This document shows positions 40,637-47,502 of a stretch of DNA of 64,000 bases, piece by piece (position 1 is the stretch's first letter; each line of letters opens with the position of its first letter). Under the pieces are notes generated by a model. It searched no databases. It saw nothing but the letters and a program-made list of their open reading frames with translations, and was not told where the DNA came from. Both the position numbers and the translations under genes were made by a program. Source of the DNA: Bacillus sp. UNC41MFS5 (GTDB taxonomy: Bacteria > Bacillota > Bacilli > Bacillales_B > DSM-18226); the NCBI RefSeq assembly GCF_000686805.1, contig NZ_KK366017.1, positions 1-64,000 of the forward strand. Direction: 5' to 3'.

Positions 40637-41395
40637 ATGCTTGAGGATATTTTAGAGCAGGTTCAAAGAGGAACCCTAAGTGTCAAAGAAGCAAAAGAGC
40701 AACTAGCAACATTTGAAAATTTGGGTTTTGCTAAAGTTGACCATCATCGTAAGAAACGTCAAGGCTTCCCAGAGGTCGTATACGGTGAAGGGAAAACGAC
40801 TGAACAAATTATTTCGATTATTCAAGTGTTAAGAGCTCGAAACAACCAAGTGCTCGTTACGCGTATTACCAAGGAAAAGGCAGAAATTGTCCAACGTTCT
40901 TGCCCTGACTTTATTTACAAAGAAGAAGCACAAATTCTTTTTTGGAAAGAGGACACTCTGTTTGAAGGAGAGTCACAAGGATATATTGCCGTAATTTGTG
41001 CAGGTACATCGGATTTACGGGTTGCCGAAGAAGCAGCGGTTACTGCCGAAGTATTAGGCAGCACAGTACATCGTATCTATGATGTAGGTGTTGCTGGAAT
41101 TCATCGCTTGTTAAGTCACGCTGAGGAAATTCAAAATGCCACAGTCTCCGTTGTTGTAGCAGGTATGGAAGGGGCGCTTCCAAGTGTAGTTGGCGGGCTC
41201 GTTTCACATCCGGTTATTGCTGTGCCAACGAGTGTGGGGTATGGAGCAAATTTTAATGGATTATCTGCCTTATTAACGATGTTGAATTCATGTGCATCAG
41301 GGATTAGTGTTGTGAATATTGATAATGGGTTTGGCGGGGGATATAATGCAGTATTAATTGATCAACTAGCACGAAAAGGGGCCGGGAAATATTGA
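40637..41395 (+). CDS. larB: LarB, nickel-pincer cofactor carboxylase/hydrolase
   Basis: A 252-residue protein with the PurE-like C-terminal fold of LarB: AVICAGTSDLRVAEEAAVTAEVLG, YDVGVAGIHRLL, VAGMEGALPSVVGGL and the end GFGGGYNAVLIDQLA. LarB carboxylates the pyridinium ring of nicotinic acid adenine dinucleotide and hydrolyses it, the first cofactor step. AGGGGGG precedes ATG 40637. Its stop overlaps the TTG start of larC. Confidence 0.95.
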   Translation: MLEDILEQVQRGTLSVKEAKEQLATFENLGFAKVDHHRKKRQGFPEVVYGEGKTTEQIISIIQVLRARNNQVLVTRITKEKAEIVQRSCPDFIYKEEAQILFWKEDTLFEGESQGYIAVICAGTSDLRVAEEAAVTAEVLGSTVHRIYDVGVAGIHRLLSHAEEIQNATVSVVVAGMEGALPSVVGGLVSHPVIAVPTSVGYGANFNGLSALLTMLNSCASGISVVNIDNGFGGGYNAVLIDQLARKGAGKY

Positions 41396-42282
41396 GAACA
41401 CTTTATTTTGATTGTTTTTCAGGTATCAGCGGAGATATGGTTATTGGAGCTTTGATTGATGCCGGAGCAGATCCGAATCGTTTAGTAGAAGAATTAAAAA
41501 AACTTCATATTGATGATGAGTATATGTTGAAATGGACAAAGTTAGTGAAAAATGGGATTACAAGTACTAAATTTGATGTGATGTTGAAGAATGTTCATTC
41601 CCATCACCATCATCACGATCATGTACACGATCATGCACACGATCATGCACACGAACACGATCATGCACATGATCACAATCATGAACACGGTCACGATCAT
41701 GAACACGACCATGAGCACCATCATGACCATCATAATCATAGCCATGAAAATGACCACCATCATCATCATGAACATCGGGCTTATAAAGATATTGTTGCAT
41801 TAATTGAGGGTGCTGGTTTTGTTGATCCTGTGAAAAAAACGGCATTAAAAATCTTTAAAAGAATTGGTGAAGCGGAAGGCCATATCCATGGAATTCCCTT
41901 AGAAAAGGTCCATTTTCACGAAGTAGGGGCAGTAGATTCGATTATTGACATTATCGGTGCAGCTATCTTAATTCATCAATTAGAAGTAGACGTAATCAAA
42001 TCATCACCCATTCCAGTGGGAACAGGTCGTATCCATATTGATCATGGTATATATCCTGTACCTGCACCTGCCACTCTTGAAATATTAAAAGGTGTACCAA
42101 TTGAACAATCTGACATACGCTTCGAGCTCACCACTCCCACGGGGGCGGCGATTGTCGCTGTATTGGCAGAAGAATTTTGCCCGATACCATCCATGATGGT
42201 TACATCCATTGGTTATGGTGCTGGAACGAAGACCTTTAAAAATCATCCCAATGTGCTCCGTGTCATCATTGGAGAGGAATAA
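41392..42282 (+). CDS. larC1: LarC N-terminal part (LarC1), nickel insertion, with His-rich insert
   Basis: LarC is the nickel cyclometallase that inserts Ni into the pincer nucleotide (CTP-dependent). This 296-residue N-terminal part has YFDCFSGISGDMVIGALIDAG at the start (family signature), HFHEVGAVDSIIDIIG, and TPTGAAIVA near the end. Residues 69-128 hold about 35 histidines alternating with Asp, Glu and Ala, a likely nickel-binding store. The start is TTG, overlapping the larB stop in TTGA. The frame ends at 42280-42282, before the C-terminal domain. Confidence 0.93.
   Translation: MRTLYFDCFSGISGDMVIGALIDAGADPNRLVEELKKLHIDDEYMLKWTKLVKNGITSTKFDVMLKNVHSHHHHHDHVHDHAHDHAHEHDHAHDHNHEHGHDHEHDHEHHHDHHNHSHENDHHHHHEHRAYKDIVALIEGAGFVDPVKKTALKIFKRIGEAEGHIHGIPLEKVHFHEVGAVDSIIDIIGAAILIHQLEVDVIKSSPIPVGTGRIHIDHGIYPVPAPATLEILKGVPIEQSDIRFELTTPTGAAIVAVLAEEFCPIPSMMVTSIGYGAGTKTFKNHPNVLRVIIGEE
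41596..41775 (+). repeat. Low-complexity CAY-rich tract encoding the LarC His insert
   Basis: About 180 bases of degenerate CATGAYCAT/CACGAYCAT units in the larC frame. It is a coding repeat, not a CRISPR or transposon feature. Confidence 0.85.
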
Positions 42283-42352
42283 ATAAACCTGAATCAGCGA
42301 ACGTCCTTATCGATATCTAATGTCTCTTTTTGAAAAGAAAGGAAATGATTTA

Positions 42353-42829
42353 ATGGTTTCTCATCTTCCTCCCAGTAATGAGCATATTGATGATCAGATG
42401 GTCAAAATGGAAGTTAATCTCGATGATATTCCTGGAGAATGGCTTGGCTATGTGATGGACTTGCTGTTTGAGGCCGGCGCAAATGATGTCTTCTATACTC
42501 CTATTTATATGAAAAAAAATAGACCAGGCGTATTACTTCAACTACTTTGCTCGCAGAAACATATAAATTCAATTAAGGAAATTCTATTTAAGGAAACTAC
42601 CACACTAGGAATACGCTATTATCCGTTAATGGTACACCGGTTAGAAAGAATGTTTAGGAAGGTTACAACTGAATGGGGTCCTGTGACAGTAAAAGAAGGA
42701 ATGTATAATGGACAAGTCGTTCAATGTGCTCCGGAGTTTGAGGAATGTAAAAGCATTGCACGACTTCATGACATTCCCGTGAAAAAGGTTTACGAAATGG
42801 TTTGGAGGACTTTAGGAAGAGAAGAATAA
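42353..42829 (+). CDS. larC2: LarC C-terminal part (LarC2)
   Basis: A 158-residue protein equal to the C-terminal domain of LarC: MEVNLDDIPGEWLGYVMDLLF, GANDVFYTPIYMKKNRPG and LGIRYYPLMVHRLERMF. It lies in a different frame from LarC1. ATG 42353 is chosen because AAAGGA sits nine bases upstream; an ATG at 42320 has no site. A stop (TGA 42290) in this frame lies after the LarC1 stop, so a single ribosomal frameshift near the LarC1 end cannot join the two. LarC is therefore most likely made here as two chains. A bidirectional terminator follows. Confidence 0.9.
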   Translation: MVSHLPPSNEHIDDQMVKMEVNLDDIPGEWLGYVMDLLFEAGANDVFYTPIYMKKNRPGVLLQLLCSQKHINSIKEILFKETTTLGIRYYPLMVHRLERMFRKVTTEWGPVTVKEGMYNGQVVQCAPEFEECKSIARLHDIPVKKVYEMVWRTLGREE

Positions 42830-42851
42830 GCCCCTTAATGATTAAAACTTT

Positions 42852-42890
42852 AAAAATGGCTGCCATACAGAATAATGGCAGCCATTTTTT
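42852..42890. terminator. Bidirectional terminator after larC2
   Basis: AAAAATGGCTGCCAT pairs perfectly with ATGGCAGCCATTTTT, with A and T runs on both sides. Confidence 0.9.
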
Positions 42891-43167
42891 AAACCCATTT
42901 AATCTCTTCAACTATATGTTGTTTAAACAACTGGATGATAAATTCATTATAAAAGTCTTTTCTTACGATTATTTGAAGCCTATTATTTGGGTGAATATAA
43001 AAATGGATATCAGTTAGGATGTTATTTGTATCAAAATACTCACGAATTTCTTCGATTTTTTTCTTCCATTTGTTATCAACAAAAGAAAGTGTGAATTCAA
43101 AATCATTGCCGTTAGGGGTTTCCGTTAGTTCGAGAAGCTGTTCGTTATATTTATACTCTACTTTCAT
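42889..43167 (-). CDS. Small conserved-looking protein, 92 residues, unknown
   Basis: A 92-residue acidic/aromatic soluble protein with no known motif (contains IREYFDTNNI and HFYIHPNNRLQIIVRK). AGGAGG lies six bases before ATG 43167 and three before the ATG at 43170. It follows the transporter gene by ten bases and is probably co-transcribed with it. A domain of about one alpha/beta unit is likely. No function is proposed. Confidence 0.72.
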   Translation of the reverse strand: MKVEYKYNEQLLELTETPNGNDFEFTLSFVDNKWKKKIEEIREYFDTNNILTDIHFYIHPNNRLQIIVRKDFYNEFIIQLFKQHIVEEIKWV

Positions 43168-43177
43168 CATAACCCTC

Positions 43178-44458
43178 CTATATTAGATATCTTAAATATA
43201 TGTAAACCGTACAAATAATAATTGATAAAATCATTAATGGAAAGGCAATCAACATGAATTTTCCAAATGTAATAGGATGGCCTTCCTTTGCGGCAAGACC
43301 CGCCACAATCACATTGGCACTGGCTCCAATTAATGTGCCATTCCCGCCAAGACATGCTCCTAGAGATAAACTCCACCAAAGAGGTTCTAAATTAGTAATA
43401 CCAAGTTCCCCCATATCTTTTATCATTGGAATCATGGTGGCAACAAACGGAATATTATCAATAAACGCCGAGGCAATCGCGCTAACCCAGAGAATTAATA
43501 TCGATGTGGATGTAACATCCCCTCCAGTTAGGTGTACTGAGTAATCTGCTAAAAGCGAAATTATCCCTGTTTCTATCAATCCTGATACCAATACAAACAG
43601 GCCGATAAAGAAGAATATGGTTGTCCATTCTACTTTTAAAAATGCTTTATCTAAATACTTTTCTCCTGTTAATAGAAGCAGGAGGAAGGCACCAGCTAAC
43701 GCGACGGTAGCAGATTCAATATGAAAAAGCTGATGCAGGAAAAAACCCAAAATCGTTAGCGAGAGAGCAGTTAACGATTTAATTAGTAACTTGGTATCTG
43801 TTATTTCTTCCTTTTCATCTAAGTCCATTAAATTGGCCTTAAGATCATCCGTTGTTCGAAGCTGCTTCCGATAAATAAATGCTAAGATCGCTATATTAAC
43901 AAATAAGATAAAGAATGTTATCGCTGTTAGATTATTAATAAATGCCATAAAGGTAAGCTCTTTTACGGCGCTGCCGAGCATGATATTCGGCGGGTCGCCT
44001 ATCAGTGTGGAAGTTCCACCAATATTCGAGGCAATTACTTCGGTTATTAAAAAGGGAATCGGATTAACCCGTAATTGTCTCGTGATACTGAAAGTAACTG
44101 GAACCATTAATAGTACTGTTGTTACATTATCTAAAAAGGCTGACCCCAAGGCAGTAATAGTTCCGAGCACTAACAATATTTTTAATGGATCACCTTTCAC
44201 TTTTTTTGCTGACCAAATCGCAATGTATTTGAACAGACCTGTCTCTGAAGTTATGGCAACGATGATCATCATACCGGTCAATAATCCGAGTGTATTGAAG
44301 TCGATATGGTGAAGCGCCTTTTCCTGCCCGACAATTCCTAGTAATACCATCATAATTCCGCCGCACATGGCAATGATCGTGCGATGAATCTTTTCAGTGA
44401 CGATAAAGGCATAGGTAATTAAAAATACACCAAGTGCAATTAATGCTTGAGTTGACAT
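43178..44458 (-). CDS. ArsB/NhaD-type ion transporter
   Basis: A 426-residue permease of the ion-transporter superfamily with about eleven membrane segments. The paired re-entrant motifs are ASNIGGTSTLIGDPPNIML and GACLGGNGTLIGASANVIV, with SAFLDNVTTVLLMVP and SAFIDNIPFVATMIP. Family members export arsenite or exchange Na+/H+; no ars regulator or reductase is adjacent, so a Na+/H+ or dicarboxylate-like role is equally possible. The promoter side faces the 5'-nucleotidase-like gene, which is transcribed in the same direction and has its own terminator. Confidence 0.85.
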   Translation of the reverse strand: MSTQALIALGVFLITYAFIVTEKIHRTIIAMCGGIMMVLLGIVGQEKALHHIDFNTLGLLTGMMIIVAITSETGLFKYIAIWSAKKVKGDPLKILLVLGTITALGSAFLDNVTTVLLMVPVTFSITRQLRVNPIPFLITEVIASNIGGTSTLIGDPPNIMLGSAVKELTFMAFINNLTAITFFILFVNIAILAFIYRKQLRTTDDLKANLMDLDEKEEITDTKLLIKSLTALSLTILGFFLHQLFHIESATVALAGAFLLLLLTGEKYLDKAFLKVEWTTIFFFIGLFVLVSGLIETGIISLLADYSVHLTGGDVTSTSILILWVSAIASAFIDNIPFVATMIPMIKDMGELGITNLEPLWWSLSLGACLGGNGTLIGASANVIVAGLAAKEGHPITFGKFMLIAFPLMILSIIICTVYIYLRYLI

Positions 44459-44507
44459 GTAATAACCTCTTCTCCCAAGTTTTTAAATGGTCCATTTTAA
44501 AAAATGA

Positions 44508-44537
44508 CAAAAAGGAGCCTGTTTGACAGACTCCCCC
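44508..44537 (-). terminator. Terminator of the nucleotidase-like gene
   Basis: On the minus strand GGAGTCTGT pairs with ACAGGCTCC (one G-T pair), then T5. Confidence 0.8.
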
Positions 44538-44611
44538 CAATAAAAACACCATTTATATTTTTAACTTTATTCTAAATAACTAAACTTTGAATGTAAAGAA
44601 AGTTTTAACTA

Positions 44612-45727
44612 TTAAAGCCCTAATTTATCAATAAAATCAACAGTTTCCTGATGCTCTGGTTTAATTAACTGATAAAGACGTTTATCTCTCTTAACAAGGG
44701 AGGTCCCCGCATCATTAACAATGGGTCTTGTGAAGGAAGTCCCTTTTAATACGCCCCATTGGCCATTTGTTTTTTCTAGTCTAAGATCAATAATTCCAAG
44801 ACGATTTCCAAAAGCCCCTGCCATTACGACAGGTTTACCATTAATTTGTCCCGTTTCTATGTTAGTGTCTGGAGAATTTTTATACACAGAACTTGGAAAG
44901 ACATTATGAGAATGCCCTGCCAAAATGACATCGATGCCAGGAATTTTTGATAAATAATAGACCGCATTTTCCGATTCAGCGCTATATGTTCCGTAGCTGA
45001 TTCCTGTATGGGCAAGGGCGACAATGATATCCGCTCCTTTTGATTTCATGATTGGGATAAATTCTTTTGCAGTATCAACAATGGGTTTAGCCATAACTTT
45101 ACCTTCAAGATTTGCCTTATCCCATTTCATAATTTGTGTCGGCATAAATGCTATTACCCCAATTTTTAAACGATGTCTTCTCCCATTCTGATCAACCACT
45201 TTTCTTTTCAAAATAACATACGGAGTAAAGTAGGGTTTTTTCTTTTTAACAGAGAAAACATTGGCATTAAGGACGGGCATCTTTGCGCCTTTCACGGCTG
45301 CATTTAAGAATCCTAAACCATAGTTAAATTCATGATTACCTATGGCAACGGCATCATAATGTAAATAATTAAAGGCACGATAAACCGGATGAATTTTTCC
45401 CTTACGTATTCCTCGAATTCTCGCTAAATATTCTCCAAGAGGATTCCCCTTCAGGTGATCTCCATCGTCAAATAATAAAGAATTTTGTACTTCCTTCCTT
45501 GCCTTCCGGATAAGTGTCGCTGTTTTGATTAGGCCAATTCGATTGTCTACTTTTGTTTGATAATAGTCATAATTGACTAAGGATGCGTGCAAATCAGTTG
45601 TTTCCATGATACGTAAATCAACGACACCTGGCTGTGTTTGTACAGTTGCGGCCTTAAACGATAAGGCAGGATGAGAGAACTCAAAAAGTGAGAGGATGAT
45701 AAGAATAATAAGCGTTTTTTTGTTCAA
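44612..45727 (-). CDS. Secreted metallophosphatase, 5'-nucleotidase/CpdB-like, lacking the C-terminal domain
   Basis: A 371-residue exported protein: signal peptide (residues 1 to about 26) then a calcineurin-like phosphatase domain with METTDLHAS, FDDGDHLKGNP, AIGNHEFNYG, VALAHTG and VILAGHSHNVF. The full family (CpdB, YfkN) has a second 5'-nucleotidase domain of about 250 residues starting after a segment like PEHQETVDFID; this protein stops just there. The next 130 bases downstream hold only stops and a terminator. It could be a natural short form or a truncated gene. GGAGG precedes the start. Confidence 0.8.
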   Translation of the reverse strand: MNKKTLIILIILSLFEFSHPALSFKAATVQTQPGVVDLRIMETTDLHASLVNYDYYQTKVDNRIGLIKTATLIRKARKEVQNSLLFDDGDHLKGNPLGEYLARIRGIRKGKIHPVYRAFNYLHYDAVAIGNHEFNYGLGFLNAAVKGAKMPVLNANVFSVKKKKPYFTPYVILKRKVVDQNGRRHRLKIGVIAFMPTQIMKWDKANLEGKVMAKPIVDTAKEFIPIMKSKGADIIVALAHTGISYGTYSAESENAVYYLSKIPGIDVILAGHSHNVFPSSVYKNSPDTNIETGQINGKPVVMAGAFGNRLGIIDLRLEKTNGQWGVLKGTSFTRPIVNDAGTSLVKRDKRLYQLIKPEHQETVDFIDKLGL

Positions 45728-45948
45728 TTAGAAAACCTCCTTCATAATCTTGCATTAAAGGTTTTCTTAGTATTCGTTTTCTAACTGGAATTATGATTAG
45801 TGATCATGTTACTTTCATTAAATTTATCATAAGTAGTTCTTCATTCTTTTTGATATCAAGTGAATTATGACGTAGATTAACGCAGTTGGCGTTTTATTTA
45901 TCATATAATTAAGTGACTGATATTGAAGTATTTTTTGAAATTTGGCAT

Positions 45949-45962
45949 TGGAAACGCTTATA
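45949..45962. promoter_or_regulatory. Weak cre-like site
   Basis: TGGAAACGCTTATA matches the cre consensus at 12 of 14 positions just before the P-loop gene. It overlaps the leader close to the ribosome site. Confidence 0.35.
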
Positions 45963-45985
45963 TGCTTTAAGGAGTGATTCTATTC

Positions 45986-46663
45986 ATGAATCCAAAAAGA
46001 AAGATTTCCATTTTGTCTGGTCATTTTGGAAGCGGAAAAACAGAGATTGCTATTAATTTAGCCTTAGCAGAAAGACAAAGACATGAAAAAGTGGCCATTA
46101 ATGATTTAGACATTATTAATCCTTATTATCGGTCTCGTGATGCAGCAAGTATTTTTTTACAACATGATATTGAATTAATTTCACCCAAGAGCCATCTTGC
46201 TACCTCAGATTTGCCAATTGTATCGGGTGAGATTTTTCGAGTATTGCACGATCATAGATACAGATTAATCGTCGATGCTGGTGGTGATAAAGAAGGAGCA
46301 ACAGCTCTTGGACAATACTATCATGAATGGAAGGATTTTAGCCCAGAACTTCTTTTTGTTTTAAATAAGAATCGTCCGTATGTTAGTACCTTAGATGGGG
46401 CGTTGTTTACAGTGGAACAGATTGAAAGAGCCTCTAGGTTAAAAGTAACAGGGATTATCAATAATTCAAATATTGGGATGGAAACGACGATGCAAGATAT
46501 TTTAAGAGGCTATGAGTTAGCCATTGAACTGGCAGAAAAACTTGAAATTCCATTTTTGTACACAACTATCTCAAAACATTTGAAATCTGAAGCACAAGAA
46601 TTTATGAACAACCATGAAGGTGTATTCATTGAGAGATATATGAAATTGCCATGGGAAGTGTAG
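45986..46663 (+). CDS. P-loop ATPase of MinD/CooC type, linked to 2-oxoacid oxidoreductase genes
   Basis: A 225-residue nucleotide-binding protein with a deviant Walker A GHFGSGKTEIAIN and VAINDLDIINPYYRSRD, then LIVDAGGDKEGA. Such proteins often precede genes of ferredoxin-dependent 2-oxoacid oxidoreductases; a cofactor or maturation role is assumed. It is followed after 13 bases by a ferredoxin gene and then by a broken oxidoreductase gene, so its partner enzyme seems lost. ATG 45986 is preferred; a GTG at 45974 overlaps the ribosome site. Confidence 0.75.
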   Translation: MNPKRKISILSGHFGSGKTEIAINLALAERQRHEKVAINDLDIINPYYRSRDAASIFLQHDIELISPKSHLATSDLPIVSGEIFRVLHDHRYRLIVDAGGDKEGATALGQYYHEWKDFSPELLFVLNKNRPYVSTLDGALFTVEQIERASRLKVTGIINNSNIGMETTMQDILRGYELAIELAEKLEIPFLYTTISKHLKSEAQEFMNNHEGVFIERYMKLPWEV

Positions 46664-46676
46664 GAGGAGATTATAC

Positions 46677-46907
46677 ATGGAAAAAAGGGTCATTTTTAAT
46701 GAGGATATTTGTAAGTCCTGTAGTCTCTGTGTGCAAGTATGCCCAACGAATGTTATTTTTCTTGCGGATTATTTGAATGGGAAAGGGTACTGGCCTGCAT
46801 CGGTGATTGACCAAGAGCATTGTATCAGTTGTGCAAAGTGTGCACAAATATGTCCGGATTCTGTTATTGCAGTTTATCGACCAGTTAAAATATTGCAAAC
46901 TGTGTGA
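46677..46907 (+). CDS. Ferredoxin-type 2[4Fe-4S] protein, delta-like subunit of 2-oxoacid oxidoreductase
   Basis: A 76-residue protein with two complete clusters, CKSCSLCVQVCP and CISCAKCAQICP. It resembles the small KorD/VorD subunit that passes electrons from 2-oxoacid:ferredoxin oxidoreductases. AGGAGG precedes its ATG. The alpha subunit gene directly downstream is only a remnant, so this subunit may be an orphan. Confidence 0.85.
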   Translation: MEKRVIFNEDICKSCSLCVQVCPTNVIFLADYLNGKGYWPASVIDQEHCISCAKCAQICPDSVIAVYRPVKILQTV

Positions 46908-46927
46908 TTCGAAGGGAGCGTTATCAA

Positions 46928-47026
46928 ATGGGGAAAGTGTTAATGAAAGGAAATGAATTAAGCTGGCTTTTTACTATTAATTTAAAGGTTTATCACATAA
47001 TACATAAAGTGATAAGGATCACTTAA
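46928..47026 (+). pseudogene. Remnant of a 2-oxoacid:ferredoxin oxidoreductase alpha subunit (VorB/KorA type)
   Basis: The frame starts MGKVLMKGNE, the usual first residues of VorB-type alpha subunits, with AAGGGAG upstream, then diverges at once and stops after 32 codons. A full gene would be about 350 codons, followed by beta and gamma subunits, none of which is present. This fits a deletion that removed nearly the whole enzyme while leaving the first ten codons. Confidence 0.7.
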
Positions 47027-47083
47027 TTGAAAATCATTTTCAATTACAATAAAAATTGAAGGATAAATTAGGAGGTATTATGA

Positions 47084-47425
47084 ATGGAAAAGAATTCAGT
47101 TAAAGCATATATGGAATATAGCGAAGAGAAATTTACAAAAAGGATTATTTATAAAAAAGGTGAAACAACTGCTTTTGTGTTAAATTTTTTACCTAGCCAA
47201 CAACTGCCCACTCATAAGCATCCAGGAACAGAAGTTTATATTTATGTTGTAACCGGTAATGGCACAATTAGTTTTGATGGGAAAGAATCAGGAGTCTCTG
47301 AGGCAGATTTAATCCATGTTCAAAGCGAAGAGGAAATGTCATTTAACAATACCGGGAAAGAACCAGTGAGCTTGTATGTAGTCCTAAGCAAAATACCGTC
47401 TGAACTTTATGCAAAGAACATCTAA
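47084..47425 (+). CDS. Small cupin-domain protein
   Basis: A 113-residue single cupin barrel: PTHKHPGTEVYIYVVTG carries the metal-binding His/Glu set of cupin motif 1, and the second motif is degenerate. Enzyme or sensor function cannot be told. GGAGG lies eight bases before ATG 47084. It is followed by a bidirectional terminator. Confidence 0.82.
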   Translation: MEKNSVKAYMEYSEEKFTKRIIYKKGETTAFVLNFLPSQQLPTHKHPGTEVYIYVVTGNGTISFDGKESGVSEADLIHVQSEEEMSFNNTGKEPVSLYVVLSKIPSELYAKNI

Positions 47426-47461
47426 GCAATGTTAAGAGCTGCTTATTATAGTGACTAAATA

Positions 47462-47502
47462 CAAAAAAGTCAGCCTGTATTTAAATCAGGCTGGCTTTTT
47501 TC
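47462..47502. terminator. Bidirectional terminator
   Basis: AAAAAAGTCAGCCTG pairs with CAGGCTGGCTTTTTT (one mismatch), between cupin and the MMPL gene; its right arm encodes the last MMPL codons. Confidence 0.82.

Noticed and set aside
41596..41775. Possible CRISPR-like or tandem-repeat element
   Set aside because: The units are short, degenerate and in frame in larC, with no spacer structure.
41542..41845. Three frames over the His-rich part of larC
   Set aside because: Shadows of the CAY repeat; products are Met/Val/Ile or Asp/His-only low-complexity peptides.
42240..42400. Programmed ribosomal frameshift joining larC1 and larC2
   Set aside because: Stops at 42290 in the larC2 frame and 42318 in the third frame mean that one slip near the larC1 end does not reach LarC2; a separate ribosome site is present.
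43254..44312. Plus-strand frames opposite the ArsB/NhaD gene
   Set aside because: Shadow frames without ribosome sites; the minus-strand gene has clear family motifs.
44480..44611. Search for the missing C-terminal domain of the nucleotidase-like protein downstream
   Set aside because: Only stop codons and a terminator are present; no residual coding similarity was seen in any frame.
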